The notes under the pieces are model-generated. The model worked only from the letters and a program-made list of their open reading frames with translations, was not told the DNA's origin and did not search any database. A stretch of 64,000 nt of DNA, from NCBI RefSeq assembly GCF_010728325.1, contig NZ_AP022570.1, forward strand, positions 248,001 to 312,000, written 5' to 3'. Position numbers and translations under genes: made by a program. Every line of letters starts with the position of its first letter. The stretch's first letter is position 1. Positions 26,811-35,622 of this stretch are shown here, one piece after another. This DNA is from Mycolicibacterium poriferae (GTDB taxonomy: Bacteria > Actinomycetota > Actinomycetes > Mycobacteriales > Mycobacteriaceae).

Positions 26811-28444
26811 TGCCGTGCCGCCGACCCGCACCATCGATCCTGTTCACCGCGATAGCGGCGACGGTGATGCTGCTGCCCTGGGCGATCAACGGCATCCCGG
26901 AGGACTCCGAGACGCCGGCCGTCGCCGCGCCCACGATGGTCCAGCAACCCCTGGCCGACCTCGGCGGCGGCGAGACGATCCGCGAGATCCACCAGGACAC
27001 CCCGTTCTCGATGGTGGCGCTCACCGCCGGAGACCTCACCGCCACCAGCGCGCGGGTGCGCGCCAAGAAAGCCGACGGCTCCTGGGGGCCCTGGTACGAG
27101 ACCGAACAACTCCAGGGTGTGGGCGCCGACCTGCCCGGCCCCCGCGGCACCGAGCCGGTCTTCGTCGGCCGCACCACCACGGTGCAGATCGCCGTGACCC
27201 GACCGGCCGACGCCCCACAGACCGCGCCCGCCCCGCCCCACCGCGACAGCGACGATTCCGGGGACGACCGGCCCGCACTCGGCTATGTGCCCGCCACCAC
27301 CGAGCAGCCGTTCGGACAGAACATCAACGCGGTGCTGATCAGCCCGCCGGAGGCACCCGCTGACCTGGCGCCGCTGCCCAACGCGGCCACTCCGCCGGGC
27401 CGCCCGCCGGCCATCATCGGCCGAAGCCAGTGGGGCGCCGACGAATCGATGCGCTGCGGGAACCCCAGGTATGACGCCCGGATCCAGGCGGGCGTCGTGC
27501 ACCACACCGCCGGCAGCAACGACTACACGCCGCAGGACTCCGCCGGGATCATCCGGTCGATCTACGAGTACCACACCCGCACGCTGGGCTGGTGCGACAT
27601 CGCCTACAACGCGATGGTCGACCGATACGGACAGGTCTTCGAAGGCCGCGCCGGCGGGATGGCCCGACCGGTGGAGGGCGCCCACACCGGCGGGTTCAAC
27701 CACAACACCTGGGGTGTGGCGATGCTCGGCGATTTCGAGGTCGACCCGCCCACCCCGATCCAGCTGCGCACCACCGCCCGCCTGCTCGGCTGGGTGCTGG
27801 GGGTGGCCGGTGTCGATCCGCTCGGTTCGGTCGTGCTGCCCTCGGAGGGCGGCTCGTTCACCAAGTTCCCGCTCGGTGCCCCCATCACGCTGCCGACGAT
27901 CTTCACCCACCGCGACGTCGGCATCACCGAATGCCCGGGAGACGCGGCCTACGCACTGATGGGGCAGATCCGCGACATCGCCGCCCGGTTCAACGACCCG
28001 CCGGGTCCGTCGCAGTTGGCCGAGCAGCTGCGCGGCGGCGCGATCTTCGCCAAATGGGAGGCGCTCGGAGGCAAGGACAGCTACCTCGGTTGGCCCACCT
28101 CCCCCGAGGCGTTCGGGCAGGGCACCAGCCGGTACGTCACGTTCGAAAGGGGCGCCATGTACTGGTCCCCGGAGACCGGGGCCGAACCGATCACCGGCGA
28201 GATCTACACCGTCTGGGGATCGCTGGGCTTCGAGCGTGGCGCGCTGGGGCTGCCGACCAGCTCCGAGATCGCCGAACCGCAGTGGATCGTGCAGAACTTC
28301 CAGCACGGCACCCTGAACTTCGACCGCGAGAAGGGCACCGTGGTCCGCGTCCTGGACGGCGTTCCCGTCGAACTGCCGAGCACCGAGTCCGGCTTCGCGC
28401 CGATTCAGCTGGAGCGGTTCACCCCGCCGACCAACCCGGCCTGA
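26810..28444 (+). CDS. Exported LGFP-repeat N-acetylmuramoyl-L-alanine amidase
   Basis: The 544-residue exported protein corresponds to Rv3811. After an N-terminal signal (LFTAIAATVMLLPWAI) and a beta-rich region to about residue 200, a PGRP/amidase_2 domain runs from IIGRSQWGADESMRC to about residue 400. Its zinc ligands include the HH of VVHHTAGS and the Cys in FTHRDVGITECPGD, so it should cleave the amide between muramic acid and the stem peptide. The C-terminal part has LGFP-type repeats (YLGWPTSPEAF, ALGLPTSSEI) that attach proteins to the mycolate-arabinogalactan layer. PE_PGRS62, next to it in M. tuberculosis, is absent. Confidence 0.9.
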   Translation: MPCRRPAPSILFTAIAATVMLLPWAINGIPEDSETPAVAAPTMVQQPLADLGGGETIREIHQDTPFSMVALTAGDLTATSARVRAKKADGSWGPWYETEQLQGVGADLPGPRGTEPVFVGRTTTVQIAVTRPADAPQTAPAPPHRDSDDSGDDRPALGYVPATTEQPFGQNINAVLISPPEAPADLAPLPNAATPPGRPPAIIGRSQWGADESMRCGNPRYDARIQAGVVHHTAGSNDYTPQDSAGIIRSIYEYHTRTLGWCDIAYNAMVDRYGQVFEGRAGGMARPVEGAHTGGFNHNTWGVAMLGDFEVDPPTPIQLRTTARLLGWVLGVAGVDPLGSVVLPSEGGSFTKFPLGAPITLPTIFTHRDVGITECPGDAAYALMGQIRDIAARFNDPPGPSQLAEQLRGGAIFAKWEALGGKDSYLGWPTSPEAFGQGTSRYVTFERGAMYWSPETGAEPITGEIYTVWGSLGFERGALGLPTSSEIAEPQWIVQNFQHGTLNFDREKGTVVRVLDGVPVELPSTESGFAPIQLERFTPPTNPA

Positions 28445-28451
28445 CCGCCGC

Positions 28452-29264
28452 TCAGGGCCACCACCGCTCCAGAACCCGCGCCACCCCGTCGTCGGCGTTG
28501 GTGGCCGTCACCTCGTCGGCCGCCGCGACCGCGTCGGGGTGGGCGTTGCCCATCGCCACGCCCAGTCCGGCCCAGCCCAGCATCGGCACGTCGTTGGGCA
28601 TGTCACCGAACGCGACCACCGCGGCGGCCTCGATCCCCTGCGGGCGGGCCACCTCCTCGATCCCGGTGGCCTTGCTGATGCCCAGCGGCACCACCTCGAT
28701 CAGCCCGTTGTTGGTGGAGTACGTGATGTCACCCTCCGTGCCGATGTGCTCGAGCAGCGCCGCCGCCATGTCGGCGCTGCGCGCCCCGGCCTTGCGGATG
28801 AGCAGCTTGACCGCCGGGGCGCTCAGCAGATCCTCGACCGACACCTCGGTGTTGTCGGGGTTGAGCCAGGCGTGCTCGTAGCCGGGCGAACTGACGAACT
28901 GCGGGGTCGCGGCGTCGTGAGCCGAACGCCCCACCCGTTCGACGGCGAGCCCGGCGCCGGGGATCACCCGCGTCGCGATCTCGGCGAGGCCGGCGAGCGC
29001 ATCGGCGGACAACGTGCGCGCCGAGACGATCCTGTCGGCCGCCGGGTCGTAGAGCACCGCGCCGTTGGCGCACACCGCCATCGGCGTGAAGCCCAGTTGG
29101 TCCACGATCGGCGTCACCCAGCGCGGCGGCCGGCCGGTGGCGAGCACGAACTGCACCCCCGCCGAGACCGCGGCGTGGACAGCCGACCGGGTCCTGGCCG
29201 TGACCTTCTCGTCGTCGTCGAGCAGTGTGCCGTCGACATCGGTGGCGATGAGCTCAGGGGTCAT
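28452..29264 (-). CDS. Cof-type HAD phosphatase
   Basis: A 270-residue haloacid-dehalogenase phosphatase of the Cof/YbiV type, matching Rv3813c. The nucleophile motif DVDGTLLDD is at the N-terminus, the second motif is LATGRP, and the third and fourth are VKLLIRK and FGDMPNDVPMLGWAG. It has a C2 cap domain and should hydrolyse small phosphorylated metabolites in the cytosol; the substrate is unknown. Its end converges on the LGFP amidase with only seven bases between stops, and its ATG overlaps the preceding acyltransferase stop by four bases (in the direction of transcription it is downstream of that gene). Confidence 0.88.
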   Translation of the reverse strand: MTPELIATDVDGTLLDDDEKVTARTRSAVHAAVSAGVQFVLATGRPPRWVTPIVDQLGFTPMAVCANGAVLYDPAADRIVSARTLSADALAGLAEIATRVIPGAGLAVERVGRSAHDAATPQFVSSPGYEHAWLNPDNTEVSVEDLLSAPAVKLLIRKAGARSADMAAALLEHIGTEGDITYSTNNGLIEVVPLGISKATGIEEVARPQGIEAAAVVAFGDMPNDVPMLGWAGLGVAMGNAHPDAVAAADEVTATNADDGVARVLERWWP

Positions 29265-30007
29265 GGGCGCTCGGCCCGCCTGCGCGCCCGCTCCGCGAGC
29301 TCCTCGGCATCGAGGACCTTGGCTTGCTCGGGGGTCGGCGCAGAGCCGCCCAGTCGGCGTGGCACCCAGAACGCTCCCTTCGGCCGGGGATAACCGGCTT
29401 GCACATCATGCAGCAGACGCGTCATCTCCGCGCGCAGGGCGGCGTCGACCACCGCCACACTGCCCTCAGGCGCCAGCGGAGCACCCACCGCGACGCTGAC
29501 CGGGGTCTTGGTGCGGCCCAGCGCCCGCGGGTGGTCCTTGGTCCATTTCCGGTGAGCGCCCCAGACGACCAGCGGAACGATCGGCACCTGCGCCTGCAGC
29601 GCCATCCGGGCGGCACCGGTCTTGAACTCCTTGAGTTCGAAGCTGCGGCTGATCGTGGCCTCCGGATAGACCCCGACGATCTCACCGTCCCGCAGCGCCC
29701 GCACGGCCGCGGCGAACGCCTCGGCGCCGGCCTGCCGGTCGACGGGGATGGTCTTGGTGTGCCGGATCAGCCAGCCGATGACCGGCACCTCGGCCATCTC
29801 GGCTTTGATCATGAACCGCATCCGGCGACCCCGGTTCTCGGCGGCCAGCGCCGCGGGGAGCCAGTCCACGTAGCCGGTGTGGTTGATCGCGATGACCGCA
29901 CCACCGGACCTGGGCAGATGGTCCAGCCCGTGGTAGGTGATCCGCGTTCCGGTGGCCCGGACCACCGCGTGGGCCGCGATCTCCAGCGTGCGGAAGACCG
30001 GCTCCAT
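29261..30007 (-). CDS. 1-acylglycerol-3-phosphate acyltransferase family protein
   Basis: A PlsC-type acyltransferase of 248 residues. The catalytic motif I is NHTGYVDWL (HX4D), motif III is GVYPEATISRSFELKEFKTGAARMA, and motif IV is VPIVPLVVWG. It probably transfers fatty acyl chains to lysophospholipids or related acceptors at the membrane. It is 5 bases downstream of a paralogue with which it shares most motifs, apparently from tandem duplication; M. tuberculosis carries three such genes here (Rv3814c-Rv3816c), this genome two. The stop overlaps the following HAD gene start (ATGA). Confidence 0.88.
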   Translation of the reverse strand: MEPVFRTLEIAAHAVVRATGTRITYHGLDHLPRSGGAVIAINHTGYVDWLPAALAAENRGRRMRFMIKAEMAEVPVIGWLIRHTKTIPVDRQAGAEAFAAAVRALRDGEIVGVYPEATISRSFELKEFKTGAARMALQAQVPIVPLVVWGAHRKWTKDHPRALGRTKTPVSVAVGAPLAPEGSVAVVDAALRAEMTRLLHDVQAGYPRPKGAFWVPRRLGGSAPTPEQAKVLDAEELAERARRRAERP

Positions 30008-30012
30008 GGCGC

Positions 30013-30801
30013 CTAGCCCGGTGCCCCGGTGAAACCGTCACCCGCCTGCGGCGGCTGCGCGCGTCGCGCGGCCTTGGCCGCTGCTTCCTCGGCGTCCATC
30101 CGGTTGGCCTCGGCCAGCGACGGCGCCCCGCCACCCATCCGGTGCGGAACCCAGAACTCGCCGGGCGGGTGCGGGCCGTACGCATCCTGGACCTGCTCGA
30201 GCAGGTGCTGCATCCGCGAGTGCAGCAGCGCGGTCAATTCCTCGGCGGGCAGCGTCGGCTCGATCGGCTTGCCGACGGCAATCGAGATGGGCACCTTGGG
30301 CCGGCGCAGATTCTTCGGGTGCCCCTTCGTCCAGATGCGCTGGGCACCCCAGACGATGTGCGGCACGATCGGCACCCCGGCGGCGATCGCCATCCGGGCG
30401 GCCCCGGATTTGAACTGTTTGATCTCGAAGCTGCGGCTGATGGTCGCCTCGGGGTAGACGCCGACCAGCTCGCCTTCCTCGAGCATGCGGCACGCCGCCT
30501 CGAACGAGGCCGCCCCGCTGTTCCGGTCGACCTCGATGTGGCGCAGGCTGCGCATGATCGGCCCGGTGATCTTGTGGTCGAAGACCTCTTTCTTGGCCAT
30601 GAAGCGCACCTTGCGGCCCAGATGCTGCCGGTAGGCGGGCAACCCGGCGAAGGTGAAGTCGAAGTAGCTGGTGTGGTTGATCGCGACCACCGCACCACCG
30701 GTGCGCGGCAGGTTCTCCACGCCGGTCACGGTGAACGTCAGCCCCTGGGCGCGCCAGACCAGCCGGGCCAGCTGGATGACTGTGCCGTATACCGGTTCCA
30801 C
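30013..30801 (-). CDS. 1-acylglycerol-3-phosphate acyltransferase family protein (paralogue)
   Basis: A PlsC-family protein of 262 residues, closely similar to the next gene downstream. Motif I is NHTSYFDFTF, motif III GVYPEATISRSFEIKQFKSGAARMA, motif IV VPIVPHIVWGAQR. The N-terminal 20 residues are hydrophobic and may contact the membrane. The C-terminal end is an Ala-rich, basic tail (ANRMDAEEAAAKAARRAQ) also hinted at in the paralogue. It is the first gene of a three-gene unit with the second acyltransferase and the HAD phosphatase, divergent from the Rieske protein gene with 135 bases between starts. Confidence 0.87.
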   Translation of the reverse strand: MEPVYGTVIQLARLVWRAQGLTFTVTGVENLPRTGGAVVAINHTSYFDFTFAGLPAYRQHLGRKVRFMAKKEVFDHKITGPIMRSLRHIEVDRNSGAASFEAACRMLEEGELVGVYPEATISRSFEIKQFKSGAARMAIAAGVPIVPHIVWGAQRIWTKGHPKNLRRPKVPISIAVGKPIEPTLPAEELTALLHSRMQHLLEQVQDAYGPHPPGEFWVPHRMGGGAPSLAEANRMDAEEAAAKAARRAQPPQAGDGFTGAPG

Positions 30802-30936
30802 AGCCGTCAGCGTAATCCGAGGACCGGCTCACCAGAACGACGGGGCCCATCGGACAGGACTAAGCTGCGGTGCGGAGTACGCAGCTGTTCAGACGATCCG
30901 CGACAGCGTCGTCGAGGGCGTATCGAAGGGGTATTT

Positions 30937-32499
30937 GTGCAGGTCACCAGCGTCGGACACGCCGGATTCCGGATCGACACCAAGGCCGGGTCCATCCTGT
31001 GCGACCCGTGGGTCAACCCGGCCTACTTCGCGTCGTGGTTCCCGTTCCCCGACAACAGCGGGCTGGATTGGGCGGCGCTGGGCGACGTCGACTACCTCTA
31101 CGTCTCCCACCTGCACAAGGACCACTTCGATCCGCAGAACCTGCGCGAGCGCGTCAACAAGGACGCCGTGGTGCTGCTGCCCGATTTCCCGGTGCCCGAC
31201 CTGCGCCGGGAACTGGAGGGACTCGGGTTCTCCCGGTTCTTCGAGACCACCGACTCGGTCAAGCACCGGGTGAGCGGGCCCAAGGGCGACCTGGACGTGA
31301 TGATCATCGCGCTGCGCGCCCCGGCCGACGGGCCCATCGGCGACTCGGGACTGGTCGTCGACGACGGCGAGACGGTCGCGTTCAACATGAACGATGCGCG
31401 ACCGGTCGACCTCGACGTGCTGCACTCCGACTTCGGCCAGATCGACGTGCACATGCTGCAGTACTCCGGCGCCATCTGGTACCCGATGGTCTACGAGATG
31501 CCCGCGCGCGCCAAGGAGGCGTTCGGAACGCAGAAGCGCCAGCGCCAGATGGACCGCTGCCGCCAGTACATCGCCCAGGTCGGCGCCACGTGGGTGATCC
31601 CGTCGGCCGGACCGCCCTGCTTCCTGGACCCGGACCTGCGCGACCTCAACGACGACCACGGCGACCCCGCGAACATCTTCCCCGACCAGATGGTCTTCCT
31701 CGACGAGATGCGGGCCCACGACCACCACGGCGGGTTGTTGATGATCCCCGGCTCCACCGCCGATTTCCGCGGTGCGCAGCTCGATTCGCTCACCCACCCG
31801 CTGCCCGACGGCGACGTGGAGGCGATCTTCACCACCGGCAAGGCGGACTACATCGCCGACTACGCCGAGCGGATGGCACCGGTGCTGGCCGCCGAGAAGG
31901 CCCGCTGGGCGCCCGCGCAGGGCGAGCCGCTGCTCGAACCGCTGCGCGAACTGTTCGAGCCGATCATGGTGCAGAGCGACCAGATCTGCGACGGCATCGG
32001 ATATCCGGTGGAGCTGCGACTGGAGGGTTCCGGCCACTCGGAAACCGTGGTCATCGACTTTCCCAAACACGCTGTGCGCGAACCCATTGCGGACGAGAAG
32101 TTCCGCTACGGGTTCGCGATCGCACCGGAGCTGGTGCGCACCGTACTGCGCGACCGCGAACCGGACTGGGTGAACACCATCTTCCTGTCCACCCGGTTCA
32201 CCGCCTGGCGGGTGGGCGGTTACAACGAGTACCTGTACACGTTCTTCAAGTGCCTGACCGACGAACGGATCGCCTACGCCGACGGGTGGTTCGCCGAGGC
32301 GCACGACGACAGCGCGTCGATCACGCTGGACGGCTGGGAGATCCAGCGCCGGTGCCCGCACCTGAAGGCCGATCTGTCGAAGTTCGGTGTCGTCGAAGGC
32401 ACCACGCTGACCTGCAACCTGCACGGGTGGCAGTGGAATCTGACCAACGGTCGGTGCCTGACCACCAAGGGGCACGAGTTGCGGTCGGCGAAGGCATGA
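30937..32499 (+). CDS. Rieske [2Fe-2S] / metallo-beta-lactamase-fold protein
   Basis: The 520-residue protein corresponds to Rv3818. The N-terminal domain is metallo-beta-lactamase-like with the metal-binding HLHKDH at residues 58-63 and a leading QVTSVGHAGFRIDTKAG typical of UlaG-type hydrolases. The C-terminal 50 residues hold an intact Rieske motif: Cys473-Pro-His475 and Cys493-x-x-His496. The same pairing of folds occurs in CMP-N-acetylneuraminate hydroxylase, so an oxygenase or electron-transfer function is possible; the substrate is unknown. GTG 30937 follows GAAGGGG. The long open frame extending upstream to 30142 runs antisense through the acyltransferase and is rejected. It is ATGA-coupled to the next gene. 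Confidence 0.88.
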   Translation: MQVTSVGHAGFRIDTKAGSILCDPWVNPAYFASWFPFPDNSGLDWAALGDVDYLYVSHLHKDHFDPQNLRERVNKDAVVLLPDFPVPDLRRELEGLGFSRFFETTDSVKHRVSGPKGDLDVMIIALRAPADGPIGDSGLVVDDGETVAFNMNDARPVDLDVLHSDFGQIDVHMLQYSGAIWYPMVYEMPARAKEAFGTQKRQRQMDRCRQYIAQVGATWVIPSAGPPCFLDPDLRDLNDDHGDPANIFPDQMVFLDEMRAHDHHGGLLMIPGSTADFRGAQLDSLTHPLPDGDVEAIFTTGKADYIADYAERMAPVLAAEKARWAPAQGEPLLEPLRELFEPIMVQSDQICDGIGYPVELRLEGSGHSETVVIDFPKHAVREPIADEKFRYGFAIAPELVRTVLRDREPDWVNTIFLSTRFTAWRVGGYNEYLYTFFKCLTDERIAYADGWFAEAHDDSASITLDGWEIQRRCPHLKADLSKFGVVEGTTLTCNLHGWQWNLTNGRCLTTKGHELRSAKA

Positions 32500-32834
32500 G
32501 CGCGCCCGCGCGGCAGTTCTACGATGACGGCCGGATCCAACTGGACCGGGAGGCGTTGACGTTGCGCCGCTACCACTTTCCGTCCGGCACGTCGAAAGTC
32601 ATCCCGCTGCGCGACATCCGCAGTTACCGGTCCGAGCCGTTGGGCTTGTTCCTGCAGCGGTTCCGCCTGTGGGGCAGCTCGGATCTGCGCCGCTGGCTGC
32701 CGCTGGACATCTACCGCCCGATCAAGTCGACGCTGGTCACCTTCGACGTCGCCGGTTCTTTTCCCGACCCGGCCTGTACGCCCGTGCGCCCCAAGGAGTT
32801 CCTGGCCCTGCTCGACGATCTGCTGCCGAGCTAA
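32496..32834 (+). CDS. Conserved small protein coupled to the Rieske gene
   Basis: A 112-residue cytosolic protein of unknown function that matches Rv3819 in position and size. Its ATG overlaps the Rieske gene stop by four bases, so the two are probably made together. The sequence is beta-rich at the start (RIQLDREALTLRRYHFPSGTSKVIPLRDIRSY), resembling small PH-like or bacterial PH-domain folds, followed by GLFLQRFRLWGSSDLRRWLPLD. No cysteines or metal motifs are present. Its stop overlaps that of the convergent DUF3592 gene by four bases. Confidence 0.82.
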   Translation: MSAPARQFYDDGRIQLDREALTLRRYHFPSGTSKVIPLRDIRSYRSEPLGLFLQRFRLWGSSDLRRWLPLDIYRPIKSTLVTFDVAGSFPDPACTPVRPKEFLALLDDLLPS

Positions 32835-33259
32835 CGCCGCCGCGCGCGGTGGATCAGGCCGGCGCCCACCCCCGCCCCGACGGCGACGCTCACCATGACG
32901 GCCGACCCCGCGCCCGCCGCGATCGCGATCATCCGATTCTCCGGACGACCCGCCCGCACCGCGTCGCGCGGATCCCACGGGTCGTAGACGACGGCGATCT
33001 CGTCACCGACGCCCGGTGCCCCCGGCGCCCACCACCGCACCTCGGCCACCGACCGCGACCCGCGATAGTTGGTGAACTCGACCGAGACCCCGGTGACGTC
33101 GCTGTCGACGACCCTCGCCTGCGTCACCAGGCCGTCGCGGTCCAGGTACCGGCCGTAGGCCCACGTCCCGTAGCTGAACGCGGCCAGCAGCAGCGCCGCG
33201 AACAGCGCCGCGGCGGTGACCGCCCACAGCAGCAGCGCCCAGTACCGCGGCGGCGTCAT
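32831..33259 (-). CDS. DUF3592 membrane protein
   Basis: A 142-residue membrane protein. An N-terminal membrane segment (YWALLLWAVTAAALFAALLL), a DUF3592-type extracytoplasmic beta domain (DGLVTQARVVDSDV ... VEVRWW-like RWWAPGAPGVGDEIAVVYDPWDPRDA) and a C-terminal membrane segment (AGAGSAVMVSVAVGAGVGAG) are visible. The fold is common in actinobacteria and of unknown function. ATG 33259 overlaps the MOSC gene stop by four bases (ATGA), so the pair is coupled. With MOSC it fills the space between the Rv3819-like gene and serS. Confidence 0.82.
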   Translation of the reverse strand: MTPPRYWALLLWAVTAAALFAALLLAAFSYGTWAYGRYLDRDGLVTQARVVDSDVTGVSVEFTNYRGSRSVAEVRWWAPGAPGVGDEIAVVYDPWDPRDAVRAGRPENRMIAIAAGAGSAVMVSVAVGAGVGAGLIHRARRR

Positions 33260-34242
33260 CGCCCGCGCAGCAGCGTCGCCTCCAGCACGCTCTGCAGTCC
33301 CCGCATCGTGGCCTGCCCCGCCGCCGCGGCGGTCCGGCGCCACACCCCGGCCGCCGCGGGCACACCGACCTGCACCGGGTCCCCCACCTGCACCACACCG
33401 GGGCCGGTGACGTCGGCATAGACCCCGAGGAAGCGGTCGGTGGCCTCGGCGAGGCGCCTGGTCAGCGCGCGATCGGGTTCAAGCCCGGGCTGGGCCCGGG
33501 TCGGCACCACGCACCGGATCGTCGGATTGGTCACCCGCACCGTCACCGCACCGACGGTGACCTGCGCGCCGACCCAACCGCTCTCGGGGTAGCCACCTCC
33601 CGGCTGTGCCAGTTCCACCAGCATATTCGGCCGGAATCGACGCACGTCGTAGGGCAGGCCCGCACCGGCCAGCGACGCCAGGCTGGTGGTGCTGAGCAGG
33701 TGGACCGGGCTGAGATCGACGAATGTCCCCGGCGGGGTGGCGAAGCGGGCCAACGTCAGCATCTGCCTGGTGGAGAACACCGACGTGTCGGGCAGCGCCT
33801 CGGTATCCGACAGCCCGAAGTCGCTGCGCACCTCGCTGGGCGCGAAACCGGCACGGCTCTGGCGAATCGACAACCGGTGCAGGCTGACGTCGTCGGCGGC
33901 CGGCAGCGACGTCAGCCGCACCTCGCGGTCGGCCACCGTGGACAGCGCAGCGTCGACGCCGGGATCGGCGCTGGACAGTTCGGTGCCGTCGGGCAGCGCG
34001 ATGATGACCTCGGGGGCGTTGCCCGGTCCGGCGTCAGGTCCGGGTTCGGCGGCGTAGCGCGCCGAACAGCCCAGCAGGGCGGGCACTTTGCGCGCCGACG
34101 CGGTGATGTCGCGTTCCACGTCGCGGACCGCCCACAACCGGTCGGCGTGCACGCCGCGCCGGTCGATGCGGAGCCGGTCGACCGGGGTTCCGCCCATCGA
34201 CTTCACCGGGAAACGCCACAACTGCACCACCGACGCGGTCAT
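33256..34242 (-). CDS. MOSC domain protein
   Basis: A 328-residue protein with a MOSC_N beta-barrel domain (VVQLWRFPVKSMGGTPVDRLRIDRRGV) and a C-terminal MOSC domain containing the conserved cysteine in NPTIRCVVPTRAQPGLEPD. MOSC proteins bind the molybdenum cofactor through this cysteine and act in reductions of N-hydroxylated compounds or in sulfur transfer. There is no separate ferredoxin domain. ATG 34242 is the start; the codon two positions upstream is TTG. It is immediately downstream of serS on the same strand, 17 bases away, and coupled to DUF3592. Confidence 0.87.
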   Translation of the reverse strand: MTASVVQLWRFPVKSMGGTPVDRLRIDRRGVHADRLWAVRDVERDITASARKVPALLGCSARYAAEPGPDAGPGNAPEVIIALPDGTELSSADPGVDAALSTVADREVRLTSLPAADDVSLHRLSIRQSRAGFAPSEVRSDFGLSDTEALPDTSVFSTRQMLTLARFATPPGTFVDLSPVHLLSTTSLASLAGAGLPYDVRRFRPNMLVELAQPGGGYPESGWVGAQVTVGAVTVRVTNPTIRCVVPTRAQPGLEPDRALTRRLAEATDRFLGVYADVTGPGVVQVGDPVQVGVPAAAGVWRRTAAAAGQATMRGLQSVLEATLLRGR

Positions 34243-34259
34243 GGGCAACCCTAACCGGC

Positions 34260-35519
34260 TCAGCGCACCGGGGTCAGCACCTCGGCGCCCACGTAGGGCA
34301 CCAACGCGGCGGGCACCCGCACGCTGCCGTCGGGCTGCTGGTGGTTCTCCAGGATCGCCACCAGCCAGCGGGTGGTGGCCAGCGTCCCGTTGAGCGTCGC
34401 GGCGGTCTGCGGCCTGCCGTTCTCGTCGCGGTAGCGCACCGCCAACCGCCGCGCCTGGAACGTGGTGCAGTTCGACGTGGAGGTCAGCTCCCGGTAGGTC
34501 TTCTGGGTCGGCACCCAGGCCTCGCAGTCGAACTTGCGCGCCGCCGAGGAGCCGAGGTCACCGGCGGCGATGTCGATCACCCGGTAGGGCACCTCGATGT
34601 GGGCCAGCATCTGGCGCTGCCACCCCAGCAGCCGGTCGTGCTCGGCCTCGGCCTCCTCGGGGCGGCAGTAGACGAAGCCCTCGACCTTGTCGAACTGGTG
34701 CACACGGATGATGCCGCGGGTGTCCTTGCCGTAGCTGCCGGCCTCGCGCCGGAAGCACGACGACCAGCCGGCGTAGCGCTTCGGGCCCGCCGACAGGTCC
34801 AGGATCTCGTCGGCGTGGTAGCCGGCCAGCGGGACCTCCGAGGTGCCGACCAGGTAGAGGTCGTCGGCCTCGACGCGGTAGACCTCGTCGGCGTGGGCGC
34901 CGAGGAACCCGGTGCCGGCCATCACCTCGGGGCGGACCAGCACCGGCGGGATCATCAGCGTGAACCCGTTGTCGACCGCGACGCGCACCGCGAGCTGGAA
35001 GAGTCCCAGCTGCAGCAGCGCTCCGACACCGGTCAGGAAGTAGAAGCGGGAGCCGGACACCTTCGCACCGCGCTCCATGTCGATCAGCCCGAGCGACTCC
35101 CCGAGCTCGAGGTGGTCTTTGGGGTCGGTGATCGCCGGCGGTTCGCCCACCGTGTCGAGCACCACGAAGTCGTCCTCGCCGCCGGCGGGCACGCCGTCGA
35201 TGATGACGTTCGAGATCGCCATGTGCGCCGAGGTGTAGGCGCGCTCGGCCTCGGCCTGCGCCGCCTCGGCCGCTTTCACCTTCTCGGCCAGGTCCTTGGC
35301 CGCGGCCAGCAGGGCGGGCCGCTCCTCGGCGGACGCCTTGCCGATCTGCTTGCTCGCCGATTTCTGCTCGGCGCGCAGGTTGTCGGCCGAGGAGATCGCC
35401 GCCCGACGGGTGGCGTCGGCCGCGGCGAGCGCGTCGACGAGACCGGCGTCCTCCCCGCGGGCCTGCTGCGAGGCGCGCACCACGTCGGGGTTTTCGCGAA
35501 GCACCTTGAGGTCGATCAC
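34260..35519 (-). CDS. serS: Seryl-tRNA synthetase
   Basis: SerS charges tRNA-Ser with serine. The 419-residue protein, the same length as in M. tuberculosis, has the N-terminal antiparallel coiled coil (residues about 30-100, rich in Ala, Glu and Lys) that contacts the tRNA long variable arm. The class II catalytic motifs follow: motif 2 in [26 protein letters not shown] and motif 3 in [18 protein letters not shown]. The start is GTG at 35519 (ATCGACCTCAAG next), giving the family N-terminus [11 protein letters not shown]. It is divergent from the septum-formation-family gene. Confidence 0.97.
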   Translation of the reverse strand: MIDLKVLRENPDVVRASQQARGEDAGLVDALAAADATRRAAISSADNLRAEQKSASKQIGKASAEERPALLAAAKDLAEKVKAAEAAQAEAERAYTSAHMAISNVIIDGVPAGGEDDFVVLDTVGEPPAITDPKDHLELGESLGLIDMERGAKVSGSRFYFLTGVGALLQLGLFQLAVRVAVDNGFTLMIPPVLVRPEVMAGTGFLGAHADEVYRVEADDLYLVGTSEVPLAGYHADEILDLSAGPKRYAGWSSCFRREAGSYGKDTRGIIRVHQFDKVEGFVYCRPEEAEAEHDRLLGWQRQMLAHIEVPYRVIDIAAGDLGSSAARKFDCEAWVPTQKTYRELTSTSNCTTFQARRLAVRYRDENGRPQTAATLNGTLATTRWLVAILENHQQPDGSVRVPAALVPYVGAEVLTPVR

Positions 35520-35622
35520 GGCCAAAACCCTACGGGGTGAGCACCCCGTCCGGCACAACCGCATTACGTTACAACTGCATCTCTTGTCACAGCACCTGAC
35601 ACGCCTGTCACAATGGAGCGCG

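Noticed and set aside
26786..28306. 506-codon frame antisense to the LGFP amidase
   Set aside because: The plus-strand frame holds an intact PGRP zinc site and LGFP repeats; the minus frame has only repetitive Arg/Gly/Val sequence.
30142..30936. N-terminal extension of the Rieske protein frame
   Set aside because: This part is antisense to the acyltransferase gene and has no homology to the UlaG-like start; GTG 30937 with GAAGGGG upstream fits the family N-terminus.
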